This document shows positions 1 through 6,837 of a DNA stretch of 9,708 nt, piece after piece. Each line of letters opens with the position of its first letter. The first letter of the stretch is position 1. Both the position numbers and the translations under genes were made by a program. This stretch comes from an uncultured Selenomonadales bacterium (lineage in GTDB: Bacteria > Bacillota > Negativicutes > Selenomonadales > Selenomonadaceae), in assembly GCA_946543495.1 (NCBI GenBank), contig CAMNLS010000036.1, positions 1 to 9,708 of the forward strand, given 5' to 3'. The notes beneath the pieces are model-generated. The model ran no database searches and was not told the origin of the DNA. It saw only the letters and a program-made list of their open reading frames with translations.

Positions 1-1261
1 GCGCCATGTACAAAGCCAGCATGAACATTAAAATTAATTGCGTCGTGTAAGCTTTGGTCGAGGCAACTGCAATCTCTGGACCTGCCCAAGTGTGTAAGAC
101 TTGATGAGCTTCGCGGGCTATCGATGAGCCGACAACATTTGTTATGGCTAAAGTCTTCGCGCCGAGTCGTTTCGACTCTTTCAACGCCGCAAGAGTGTCT
201 GAAGTCTCGCCCGACTGGCTAACGACGATAACCAACGTTTTATCATCGACAATCGGGTCGCGGTAACGATATTCGCTCGCTAAGTCTACTTCAACTAACT
301 TACGCGCAAGCTTTTCAATATAAAATTTGCCAACAAGTCCGGCGTGATAAGCAGTGCCGCACGCCACGATATAAATCTTGTCAATGCCGTCAAGGAAGTT
401 TTTATCCCAGTTCAACTCTTCGAGAACGATTGAGCCTCCGTCTTTGGCAATGCGCTTGCTCATCGTGTCGCGAACGGCTTTAGGTTGCTCGTTAATCTCT
501 TTAAGCATGAAATGTTCGTAGCCGCCCTTTTCCGCCGCCTCAGCATTCCAAGTCACGTGGAAGACTTTCTTTATGACAATGCCGCCTTGACGATTCATAA
601 CCAACACGGAATCTTTCTTGACGAGAGCCATCTCGCCATCGTTCAAAATGTAAGTGTCGCGCGTGTGATTGATAATCGCGGGAATGTCCGAGGCGATGAA
701 GTTTTCGCCTTTGCCGAGTCCGACGATTAAAGGGTTGTCCTGCTTCGCGCAAATTAAAATGTCGGGGTGAGCCTTCGCCATAAACGCTAACGAGTAGGAG
801 CCTTCAATCTTGCTTAAGACTTCGCGGACTGCTTCGACGAAGTCGCCGTGATAAACTTCCTCCAGCAAGTGCACGATAACTTCCGTATCAGTCTCGGAAG
901 TGAACTTGTGACCGCGTGCAAGCAAACCTTCTTTGAGCGGCAGATAGTTTTCGATAATGCCGTTATGCACGACGACAAAATCTTCGTGGCAATCGGTGTG
1001 AGGGTGCGCGTTGCCGTCGGAAGGTCTGCCGTGCGTTGCCCAACGCGTATGACCTATGCCGACTGTGCCGGCGGGCAATCTGTTCTTCAACTTGTCTTTT
1101 AGCGCGTCCAATCTGCCGACAGCCTTTTCAATAAAAATATTATCGCCGCAATCGACTGCAATGCCCGCCGAGTCGTAGCCGCGATATTCTAACTTCGTCA
1201 GCCCGTCCAAAAGAATAGGAGCCGCCTTTTTATCGCCAATGTATCCGACTATACCGCACAT
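1..1261 (-). CDS. glmS: Glutamine--fructose-6-phosphate aminotransferase (isomerizing), N-terminal 420 residues; cut by window edge
   Basis: Makes glucosamine-6-phosphate from fructose-6-phosphate and glutamine in the cytoplasm, the first step towards UDP-GlcNAc for peptidoglycan and LPS. The protein opens MCGIVGYIGD, so Cys2 becomes the N-terminal nucleophile after Met removal. The class II glutamine amidotransferase domain shows RGYDSAGIA (27-35), GIGHTRWATHG (68-78), NAHPHTD (84-90) and HNGIIENY (99-106). The linker GGYEHFMLKEI.EQP (246-260) leads into the first SIS domain, with CGTAYHAG (301-308), SQSGETSDT (348-356) and VASTKAYTTQ (399-408). The family is about 600-610 residues, so roughly the last 190, including most of the second SIS domain, lie outside the window. 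The ATG (1261-1259) has GGAGGA (1275-1270) eight bases upstream. A well-formed promoter lies at 1423-1395, giving a leader of about 127 nt that contains a repeat and a palindrome. I do not see the glmS ribozyme core in it. Confidence 0.98.
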   Translation of the reverse strand, partial: MCGIVGYIGDKKAAPILLDGLTKLEYRGYDSAGIAVDCGDNIFIEKAVGRLDALKDKLKNRLPAGTVGIGHTRWATHGRPSDGNAHPHTDCHEDFVVVHNGIIENYLPLKEGLLARGHKFTSETDTEVIVHLLEEVYHGDFVEAVREVLSKIEGSYSLAFMAKAHPDILICAKQDNPLIVGLGKGENFIASDIPAIINHTRDTYILNDGEMALVKKDSVLVMNRQGGIVIKKVFHVTWNAEAAEKGGYEHFMLKEINEQPKAVRDTMSKRIAKDGGSIVLEELNWDKNFLDGIDKIYIVACGTAYHAGLVGKFYIEKLARKLVEVDLASEYRYRDPIVDDKTLVIVVSQSGETSDTLAALKESKRLGAKTLAITNVVGSSIAREAHQVLHTWAGPEIAVASTKAYTTQLILMFMLALYMA

Positions 1262-1290
1262 AACTTTTATCCTCCAAAAAATTTTTTAGC

Positions 1291-1360
1291 TCGAACGCGG
1301 CGATTAGCTTCAATTTATTAAAGACTCAGCCGCGCTTATAGGGTCAAGCGTCACGCTTGC
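1291..1360. repeat. Dispersed intergenic repeat, copy A (glmS leader)
   Basis: This copy aligns by eye with 7629-7699 at about 70% identity with one single-base gap. The best-kept parts are CGAACGCGG at the left end, ATTAA.GACT in the middle, and an exact 19-bp block GGGTCAAGCGTCACGCTTG (1341-1359) at the right end. The block contains the perfect 7+1+7 palindrome CAAGCGT-C-ACGCTTG (1345-1359). Both copies have the same orientation, and both lie 5' of a minus-strand gene. In this copy the element falls inside the predicted glmS 5' untranslated leader. A possible additional stem in the leader RNA is AGCGCGGC pairing with GCCGCGTT. Confidence 0.75.
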
Positions 1361-1394
1361 TACGCATGAATTTTCTATGAATCAACTAGCGGCG

Positions 1395-1423
1395 ATTATA
1401 TCTTACTTACCTTGCACAGTCAA
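1395..1423 (-). promoter_or_regulatory. Predicted sigma-70-type promoter of glmS
   Basis: Read on the minus strand, TTGACT (1423-1418) and TATAAT (1400-1395) are separated by exactly 17 bp. Transcription would start near 1388, about 127 nt before the glmS ATG. It lies just downstream of the ybaK-like stop codon, so glmS can be transcribed on its own even if there is read-through from the upstream gene. The boxes are seen directly; activity is inferred. Confidence 0.75.
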
Positions 1424-1430
1424 TCAGTTA

Positions 1431-1907
1431 TCAAAGCTCCATGAGTGAATAGTCGTGCCTCGTGTGAAGAATTATTTTAATCAAGTCCTCGAACGTCAAC
1501 GAGATAGTTGCGGTGTTGGTGTTCGGGTGGAGCAAAAGTTTTTTCCCTTGAAGTTCGGCGTCAATGATGAGCCGAACTTTTTTAGTAACGTCATTGATTA
1601 TGCCAAGCGGCGTGACGGCTCCCGTGTGCAAGCCCAAAAGTTTTTCTAGCTCTTCTTCCGACGCGAATGACAATCGCGGCAAGTTCAAAGCTTTGGCGAT
1701 GAGTTTTAAGTCGGCGCGTCTATCGGCGGGCAACGTCAGCAAAAAATAATCGCCGCGCTTACTCCGCAGGAAAAGATTCTTGCATGCTTGCCCGTCGAGC
1801 TTCTCAAAGATTCTAAGTTGCCGCGACTCTTCAACCGTATAAACTGCCGCGTGCTCCAGTAGCCGATAACTTATTCCGAGTTCCTTTAAAAGTTCAAAGA
1901 TGTTCAT
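1431..1907 (-). CDS. YbaK/ProX-type aminoacyl-tRNA deacylase (ProXp-ala/PrdX-like)
   Basis: A free-standing editing-domain protein expected to hydrolyse mischarged aminoacyl-tRNA, by family most likely Ala-tRNA(Pro), in the cytoplasm. The 158 residues match the usual single-domain length. Visible motifs are LEHAAVYTVEE (17-27), CKNLFLR (42-48) with the family's conserved Lys43, HTGAVTPLGI (94-103), and HPNTNTAT (127-134) followed by the closing helix. The start was chosen at the ATG 1907-1905, which has GGAGGAG just upstream, with a rather short spacing. An in-frame ATG nine codons earlier (1934) lies inside the predicted -10 box and so upstream of the transcript start. It is transcribed divergently from the dcu operon and in the same direction as glmS. 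No terminator is visible before glmS. The substrate is inferred from the family. Confidence 0.9.
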   Translation of the reverse strand: MNIFELLKELGISYRLLEHAAVYTVEESRQLRIFEKLDGQACKNLFLRSKRGDYFLLTLPADRRADLKLIAKALNLPRLSFASEEELEKLLGLHTGAVTPLGIINDVTKKVRLIIDAELQGKKLLLHPNTNTATISLTFEDLIKIILHTRHDYSLMEL

Positions 1908-1932
1908 GACTCCTCCAAAAGTTTTTGCCGTC

Positions 1933-1962
1933 ATTATAGCCGAAAGAATATTTCCGTTGCAA
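1933..1962 (-). promoter_or_regulatory. Predicted promoter of the ProX-like gene
   Basis: On the minus strand TTGCAA (1962-1957) and a perfect TATAAT (1938-1933) are spaced by 18 bp. The start of transcription would be near 1926, leaving a leader of about 19 nt with the ribosome binding site. The -10 box includes the upstream ATG at 1934, which is the main reason for preferring the start at 1907. The -35 box matches the consensus only partly. Confidence 0.55.
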
Positions 1963-1987
1963 ATATAGAAATGTTTTTTGTATACAC

Positions 1988-2016
1988 TTGAAATTTTCTG
2001 ATAAAAGGGCTATAGT
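1988..2016 (+). promoter_or_regulatory. Predicted promoter of the dcu-aspA operon
   Basis: TTGAAA (1988-1993) and TATAGT (2011-2016) are separated by 17 bp, and transcription would begin near 2023. The leader is about 30 nt and carries AAGGAG (2040-2045), eight bases from the ATG. It is arranged back to back with the ProX-like gene promoter, with 25 bp between the two -35 boxes. I see no obvious CRP or FNR dyad by eye. Confidence 0.7.
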
Positions 2017-2053
2017 GGCGGCGTAAAAAATCTTTTGAGAAGGAGTTGGTTTT

Positions 2054-3379
2054 ATGTTTTGGGCTGAGTTAATGGTCGTGCTGGCAATGCTGATTATCGG
2101 CGCACGCTACGGCGGAATTTTCCTTGGCATGTCGAGTGGTTTCGCTATAGCAATTTTAGTCTTCGGCTTTGGACTCGCGCCAGGCAACCCCGCTATCGAT
2201 GTCATTATGATTATCATGACGGTCGTCGTTATCGCGGCGACGTTGCAGGCGTCAGGCGGCATGGATTATTTAATTCAAATCGCGGTTAAGCTCTTGCGCA
2301 AGAATCCGAACCGCATCAGCTATTATGCTCCGATTATTAGTTGGGTCTTTACGTTCATGTGCGGCACGGGCAATATCTCGTTCGGTATCCTGCCGGTTAT
2401 CGCTGAAGTTGCTCGCGAGGCGGGCGTTCGTCCTGAACGTCCAATTTCAATGTCGGTTATCGCCTCTCAGCAAGCGATTACTGCCTGTCCGATTTCCGCC
2501 GCTACCGTCGCACTCGTCGGGCTGTTGTCTCCGCAGGGCGTCACGCTCATTGATATTCTAATCGTCTGCATTCCCTCGACGCTTATCGGTGTCATTGCTG
2601 GTTCGTTATGGGCGGCTCGCATGGGCAAAGATTTATCCGTTGACCAAGAGTATCTTGACCGCGTCGCACGCGGTGAGGCTGCTCCCATTAACGAGAAAGC
2701 TCAAATCGCTGAGGCTAAAGAGTTCTCCGCCTCGACCAAACGCGCCGTCTGGATTTACCTTCTGGCAACCGTTATCGTCGTCATCTTCGGTATCTTCCCT
2801 GAGCTTAGACCTTCGGCTATGCTCGGCGATAAGATGGTTAGCTTTACGATGACTATGTGCATTGAAATGGTTATGATGGCTATGGCGGGCGTGATGATTA
2901 TCGCTTGCGGCGTGAAGGTCAATTCGATTATTGAACAGTCCGTCTTCCGCAATGGCTTAATGGGTGTCTATTGTATCTTCGGCTTGACGTGGGCGGGCGA
3001 TACCTTGACGCGCAATAACATTGACTTTATCAAGTCAGGCGCGGCTGATATGATTTCCGCTTATCCGTGGGTCTTCGCGATTATTTTATTCCTGCTGTCC
3101 GCCGTCATCTTAAGTCAGGCGGGAACGATTGGTGCATTGGCTCCGCTCGGAATAGCTTTAGGCATTACGCCGCCCGCGATGATTGGTATGTTCCCCGCAG
3201 TCAACGGTTATTTCCTCGTTCCGATTTATGCTACGGTTCTGGCAGGTATCGCCTTCGACCGCACGGGCACTACTCAAATTGGTAAGTTCGTCTTTAACCA
3301 CAGCTTCCAAATTCCCGGCTTGATTACGTGTATCGTTAGCGTGGCAGTCGGCATGGCTTTGGCTAATGTTTTAATCTAA
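2054..3379 (+). CDS. Anaerobic C4-dicarboxylate transporter, Dcu (DcuA/DcuB) family
   Basis: An inner-membrane carrier that takes up or exchanges aspartate, fumarate, malate and succinate. The 441 residues fit the Dcu family (about 430-445) and the protein aligns along its whole length with remembered E. coli DcuA. It opens with EL.VVLAMLIIGARYGGI, then shows GTGNISFGILPVIAEVA (104-120), ASQQAITACPISAA (137-150), WAGDTLTRNNIDFIK (313-327) and GTTQIGKFVFNHSFQIPG (405-422). Most of the rest is hydrophobic helices around a soluble loop at about 190-230. The GTGNIS motif looks more like DcuA than DcuB (GTGHTA), but I do not assign a letter. The ATG has AAGGAG eight bases upstream. It sits 22 bp before aspA, so the carrier and the enzyme that uses its substrate are co-transcribed. 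An Asp-in/succinate-out exchange is inferred. Confidence 0.95.
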   Translation: MFWAELMVVLAMLIIGARYGGIFLGMSSGFAIAILVFGFGLAPGNPAIDVIMIIMTVVVIAATLQASGGMDYLIQIAVKLLRKNPNRISYYAPIISWVFTFMCGTGNISFGILPVIAEVAREAGVRPERPISMSVIASQQAITACPISAATVALVGLLSPQGVTLIDILIVCIPSTLIGVIAGSLWAARMGKDLSVDQEYLDRVARGEAAPINEKAQIAEAKEFSASTKRAVWIYLLATVIVVIFGIFPELRPSAMLGDKMVSFTMTMCIEMVMMAMAGVMIIACGVKVNSIIEQSVFRNGLMGVYCIFGLTWAGDTLTRNNIDFIKSGAADMISAYPWVFAIILFLLSAVILSQAGTIGALAPLGIALGITPPAMIGMFPAVNGYFLVPIYATVLAGIAFDRTGTTQIGKFVFNHSFQIPGLITCIVSVAVGMALANVLI

Positions 3380-3401
3380 AATTTTTTAGGAGGTCTCAAG
3401 C

Positions 3402-4790
3402 ATGAGAAAGGAACATGATTTTTTAGGAGAGATTGAAGTCCCCGACGAGGCTTATTACGGTGTGCAGACCATGCGCGCTATCGAGAACTTCACAATCACC
3501 GGGCGCAGGCTCGACGAAGATTTTATCAAGTCGCTGGCTAAAGTTAAGAAGGCGGCGGCTCAAGCTAACATGGAGACCGGTCGCCTTAACCGCAAGATTG
3601 GCAACGCGCTTGTTCAGGCGGCGGAAGAAATTATCGACGGCGAGTTCATCGACCAATTCCCCGTCGACCCGATTCAAGGCGGCGCGGGTACTTCAATTAA
3701 CATGAACATGAACGAAGTCCTTTGCAATCGTGCACTTGAGATTATCGGCGAGGCTAAGGGACGCTACGACATCATCAGCCCGAATAATCACGCGAACATG
3801 GCGCAATCCACGAACGACAGCTTGCCGACTGCCATTAAAGTTTGCTTGACGTACAAGAGCCACAACGTAACCGACGCGCTTGACTATCTTGCCCGCGCTC
3901 TTGAAGACAAAGCGGAAGAGTACAAAGACATTCTCAAGATGGGTCGCACACACTTACAAGACGCCGTGCCGATTACGCTTGGTCAAGAAATGGGCTCGTA
4001 TGCTTCGGCGATTCGTCGCAGTATTCGCCGTATCGAATGGGCGATTGATAGTATCCGCTTGATTAACATGGGCGGCACCGCCGTCGGCACTGGTCTTAAT
4101 GCCGAGCCTGCTTACATTAAAATTGTCGCCCGCAAGCTCCGCGAGATAACCGGCGAGAACTTCGAGACTTCTACGAACATCATCGACGCCACCAATAACA
4201 CTGACGGCTTTGTTGACGTTAGCTCCGCTCTGAAGAACACCGCGCTTGTCCTTATCAAAATGGCGAACGACTTCCGGCTTATGGCGTCGGGTCCTCGTTG
4301 CGGTCTCAATGAACTGTTCCTGCCAAAGCGTCAACCTGGTTCGTCGATTATGCCCGGCAAGGTCAATCCCGTTATTGCTGAGGTCATGGATCAGGCGTGC
4401 TATCAAGTCATCGGCAACGACCTAGCAGTTACACTCGGCGTCGAGAACGGGCAATTCGAGTTGAACGTCATGGAACCGATTATGGCTTACAACCTGTGCA
4501 GCTCAATGAATTATCTTGCCAATGCGTCGCGGACGTTCGTCGACAAGTTGCTCATCGGGCTTGAGCCGAACCGCGAACAGTGTCAGAAGTGGTTAGATAG
4601 TTCCGTTGGTGTCGTTACGGCTCTGTTGCCTCATTTGGGCTACGAGCAATGCTCAATGCTTGCTAAGGAAGCATACGCCACACGCCGCCCGATTCGCGAA
4701 ATCATTTTGGAAAAAGGTCTGCTCACTGAAGAACAGCTTAAAGTTTACATGTCGCCCGAAAAGATGACGCGTCCCGGCATCACCAACTGA
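3402..4790 (+). CDS. aspA: Aspartate ammonia-lyase (aspartase)
   Basis: Deaminates L-aspartate to fumarate and ammonia in the cytoplasm, supplying fumarate as an electron acceptor or TCA-branch intermediate. The 462 residues are the usual length for the aspartase/fumarase superfamily. Aspartase is preferred over fumarase because of the N-terminal DFLGEIEVPDEAYYGVQT (6-23) and RAIENF (25-30); fumarases have YWGAQTQRS here. Superfamily motifs are QSTND (135-139), GRTHLQDAVP (181-190) with His184, and the signature loop GSSIMPGKVNP (313-323). Ser314 is the expected catalytic base by analogy with Bacillus aspartase. AGGAGGT (3388-3394) lies seven bases before the ATG. It is second in a two-gene operon with the Dcu transporter and is followed by a hairpin terminator. 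No residue of the active site looks missing. Confidence 0.96.
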   Translation: MRKEHDFLGEIEVPDEAYYGVQTMRAIENFTITGRRLDEDFIKSLAKVKKAAAQANMETGRLNRKIGNALVQAAEEIIDGEFIDQFPVDPIQGGAGTSINMNMNEVLCNRALEIIGEAKGRYDIISPNNHANMAQSTNDSLPTAIKVCLTYKSHNVTDALDYLARALEDKAEEYKDILKMGRTHLQDAVPITLGQEMGSYASAIRRSIRRIEWAIDSIRLINMGGTAVGTGLNAEPAYIKIVARKLREITGENFETSTNIIDATNNTDGFVDVSSALKNTALVLIKMANDFRLMASGPRCGLNELFLPKRQPGSSIMPGKVNPVIAEVMDQACYQVIGNDLAVTLGVENGQFELNVMEPIMAYNLCSSMNYLANASRTFVDKLLIGLEPNREQCQKWLDSSVGVVTALLPHLGYEQCSMLAKEAYATRRPIREIILEKGLLTEEQLKVYMSPEKMTRPGITN

Positions 4791-4815
4791 AACTTAACGC
4801 CTTAAAAAATATTTC

Positions 4816-4846
4816 AGCCCCCTCCGAATGTGGAAGGGGCTTTTAA
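4816..4846 (+). terminator. Intrinsic terminator of dcu-aspA, possibly shared with the convergent hit operon
   Basis: AGCCCCCTCC (4816-4825) pairs with GGAAGGGGCT (4832-4841) around a six-base loop, with one C/A mismatch, and is followed by TTTTAATT. On the minus strand the mismatch becomes a G-U wobble, and the hairpin is followed by GAAATATTTTTT. It could therefore also stop transcripts arriving from the HIT gene. Confidence 0.85.
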
Positions 4847-4928
4847 TTGTCAGAACGCTGAATGCGCTTTACATTGGCTGCAACGTCACGTTGCCCCCGC
4901 GCAGATTTTTACGCAGGAGGATTTTTTT

Positions 4929-4961
4929 CATGTGCGCGGCGAGTGGCTACGAATCATCATG
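4929..4961. repeat. 33-bp repeat, copy downstream of hit
   Basis: This block is identical to 9375-9407 at 27 of 33 positions without gaps, including CATGTGCGCGG at its left end and GAATCATC near its right end. The left part also resembles the box CGCGGCGATTAGCT in the glmS-leader repeat (from 1296). It lies between the aspA terminator and the hit stop codon. The match is too long to be comfortable as chance in a window of this size, but it has not been scored. Confidence 0.6.
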
Positions 4962-4985
4962 GCGACACCGCGTTACGTTATTTGT

Positions 4986-5002
4986 CAACTTTTTAAAAGT
5001 TG
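4986..5002. repeat. Inverted repeat touching the hit stop codon
   Basis: CAACTTTT-T-AAAAGTTG is a perfect 8+1+8 inverted repeat. On the minus strand it begins at the first base after the TGA of hit. The stem is AT-rich and lacks a following U-run, so it is a weak terminator at best. Its distance from the CGCGG box at 4935 (51 bp) is nearly the same as in the two copies of the larger repeat (49 and 50 bp). Confidence 0.55.
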
Positions 5003-5350
5003 TCAGCCAGGCGGCCAAGTCATTTTACGTTTGGCAAGGAAGTGAACATGTAAATGCGGAACAGTCTGCCCGCCATCCTTACCCGTGTTTATTGTGAGAC
5101 GGAAGCCCACCTCGTCAACGCCAAGATCAGCGGCGAGCTTGGGCACCACGTCAACGAAGATATGCGCGGCAAGTTCTTTGTCCTCCGCTTGAAAGTGCGC
5201 GACGCTCTGAATGTGTTTCTTAGGGACAATCAGCACGTGCACGGGAGCTTTCGGCGACAGGTCTTTAAAGGCAATGACAGTGTCGTCTTCGTAAACTTTT
5301 TGCGAGGGAACTTCGCCCGCCGCTATCTTACAGAAAATGCAATCGTTCAT
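5003..5350 (-). CDS. HIT-family (HINT/PKCI-like) nucleotide hydrolase
   Basis: A cytoplasmic histidine-triad protein expected to hydrolyse purine nucleoside phosphoramidates such as AMP-lysine; the natural substrate is not predictable. The 115 residues match the HINT branch. Visible are the N-terminal CIFCKIAAGEVPS (4-16) with a Cys4/Cys7 pair, VIAFKDLSPKAPVHVLIVPK (25-44) with His46 after it, and the triad HLHVH (99-103; His99, His101, His103). The C-terminus TWPPG is typical of the family. The start MNDCIFC was chosen because AGGAGG (5363-5358) lies seven bases upstream; a longer in-frame start at 5392 would overlap the preceding gene and has no such site. It is the last gene of the sir2-DUF6056-hit operon, 38 bp after the membrane-protein stop. 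Confidence 0.95.
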   Translation of the reverse strand: MNDCIFCKIAAGEVPSQKVYEDDTVIAFKDLSPKAPVHVLIVPKKHIQSVAHFQAEDKELAAHIFVDVVPKLAADLGVDEVGFRLTINTGKDGGQTVPHLHVHFLAKRKMTWPPG

Positions 5351-5388
5351 GCTAAAACCTCCTGAATTTATTTTAAGCCCGCCGCCCC

Positions 5389-6822
5389 TCAATCGTCAAC
5401 GGCAATAACATGCTTAACGCCGTAGTATTGAGCAACGAGCGAGTTTTTATAAGTGTTGAGATTGCCTTCAATGCCCGCGAAGTGTTTTAGCTCCGTAACT
5501 GCGCTTCGGTCGCCGTGAATAATTTTAAAGCGTTGGCGAATTGGCATTGAGGGCATTGGAATAGGATCAAGTTCGGCGTTGCGTTGAATGTATCTAACTT
5601 GACGCCGCGCCGCATTGAATATCGACAGGTCAACATAAATCAGCGTGGCGAAGTAAGATACAAAGCTTAAAAGAATGATTAAAGACACGGGGCGCAGAAA
5701 ATTTTTTGGCAAGGTCAGCCACGTCTTTAAATGTTGTCGTTCCAATTCGAGGATAGCTGAACTTGACGCAACTAAGATAAATGACAGCGACGTTATCGAA
5801 ATGCGCGTATTGTATTCGGGCGCGAAGAGCAAAGCGATCGGCACGAGTAAGCCCGCCGCCGTGAATGCCAGCATTAAAATTTCTGCCATCGTTGTCTTAG
5901 TCGAAGTGCGCCGCAAAAAATAAATTAACATTGGAATCAACGCGATTAAATCTGTCAGCACGACTCTTGAAAAACCTTCCGACAGGTGAGCAAAGAAAAG
6001 TTCCTTAGTGTAAATAAAATTCGGGTGCAAGACTTCCAAACGTAAGAAATTGCTAGGTGCAAAAACCATGAGCGCAAATCCGACGCTTACTGCGATTAAA
6101 CCCGCAATCATCCACGGTCGGAAAATGCTTCGCGCCTTGCACATGACGGTTAGAAATAATGTCAAGCAAACTGTAGCAAAAGAGCCCGCCTCATTCGAGC
6201 AACCCGCCTGCAGTCCAAGCAAAATCATCAACACGACGTTTAACAGAGAATTTGCCGCCTCACGTGAGCGCAACGCTTTGACATACGGCGTCAAGAAGAA
6301 TAATTGAAAGAACGCCATCCAAAGATAATTGCAAGAACCCGTAAGCCAGAACATACTAAACGCCGACGACGGCATTAAGATAAAAATTGTAAAGAAAATC
6401 CAAAGCAGAGCAGTCCGCGAAATTTTTAGCCACGTGTTAGCAAGGTTGATTATCGTCAAGATTAGGAAGACGAACATAATCGTGTTGGCAATGTCGAAGG
6501 CGGGCTTGCCGAGCCAAACAAAGAATTGCACCAGACCGCAGGCAAAGATTTTCCCACTCCACGTGAAGTAATATGATTGCAACGAATTAAAAATGTCAGC
6601 AAGCGACGAAATGCGTTCACGGTGTTCAATGTCAGGTGAGCCGAATTGCATTGCTTCCAAGTTGCCGCCGTGAGCACCGTCCCAGATGAAAGCGTAAGCG
6701 TAGTCGTCATAGCACAGCGGCAAAAAGGTCGTTCGTACAAAGAAAAAGCCCGCAAACATCGTGAATAGAATCAACGACCGCGAAGAATCAATCGTCCTTG
6801 CAAGGTATCTTAGAACGCCCAA
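5389..6822 (-). CDS. Multi-pass membrane protein, DUF6056-like (possible GT-C-type glycosyltransferase fold)
   Basis: A 477-residue integral membrane protein with about ten or more hydrophobic segments and a soluble C-terminal tail of about 75 residues. The first helix (16-37) is followed at once by an acidic motif YDDYAYAF (38-45), predicted to face outside. Further marks are FWLTGSCNYLW (158-168), SNEAGS (209-214), FAPSNFLRLE (254-263) and PEYNTRISITS (335-345). This set is what I remember of the DUF6056 family. The acidic pair in the first outer loop resembles GT-C glycosyltransferases, so a role in surface-sugar transfer is a guess. The start is taken at TTG 6822, seven bases after AAAGGAGG; an in-frame TTG at 6843 overlaps the sir2 stop and lacks a binding site. 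The coupling to Sir2 upstream and HIT downstream is tight. Confidence 0.75.
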   Translation of the reverse strand: MGVLRYLARTIDSSRSLILFTMFAGFFFVRTTFLPLCYDDYAYAFIWDGAHGGNLEAMQFGSPDIEHRERISSLADIFNSLQSYYFTWSGKIFACGLVQFFVWLGKPAFDIANTIMFVFLILTIINLANTWLKISRTALLWIFFTIFILMPSSAFSMFWLTGSCNYLWMAFFQLFFLTPYVKALRSREAANSLLNVVLMILLGLQAGCSNEAGSFATVCLTLFLTVMCKARSIFRPWMIAGLIAVSVGFALMVFAPSNFLRLEVLHPNFIYTKELFFAHLSEGFSRVVLTDLIALIPMLIYFLRRTSTKTTMAEILMLAFTAAGLLVPIALLFAPEYNTRISITSLSFILVASSSAILELERQHLKTWLTLPKNFLRPVSLIILLSFVSYFATLIYVDLSIFNAARRQVRYIQRNAELDPIPMPSMPIRQRFKIIHGDRSAVTELKHFAGIEGNLNTYKNSLVAQYYGVKHVIAVDD

Positions 6823-6829
6823 AAGGCAA

Positions 6830-6837
6830 CCTCCTTT
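6830..6837 (-). promoter_or_regulatory. Ribosome binding site deciding the TTG start of the DUF6056-like gene
   Basis: AAAGGAGG, read on the minus strand, overlaps the TAA stop of sir2 and is seven bases from TTG at 6822-6820. No ATG or GTG sits at a suitable distance, so a TTG start with translational coupling to sir2 is the simplest reading. Confidence 0.7.

Larger units (their letters stand above)
4791..5002. other. Convergent intergenic region between aspA and hit
   Basis: This 212-bp gap holds the aspA terminator. After it comes a promoter-like pair on the plus strand, TTGTCA (4847-4852) and TACATT (4870-4875) with a 17-bp spacer. A perfect 7+1+7 palindrome GCAACGTCACGTTGC (4880-4894) follows, then CAGGAGG (4914-4920) nine bases before an ATG (4930). 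Next are a 33-bp repeat and an AT-rich inverted repeat. The ATG opens a 55-codon frame ending at 5097 that runs antisense into the end of hit. I do not recognise its product and do not call it a gene. Confidence 0.5.

Noticed and set aside
1262..1394. glmS ribozyme in the glmS leader
   Set aside because: The conserved AGCGCC... core and downstream pseudoknot sequence are not visible. The only similar word, AAGCGCGGC, lies in the repeat.
3954..4406. 150-codon open frame antisense to aspA
   Set aside because: A mirror of strongly conserved aspartase coding sequence with no start signals of its own.
4828..5045. Two overlapping plus-strand frames (89 and 71 codons) beginning inside the aspA terminator
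   Set aside because: Their starts sit in the terminator hairpin with no ribosome binding site and no recognisable product. Only the internal ATG at 4930 has signals, and it is listed as a finding.
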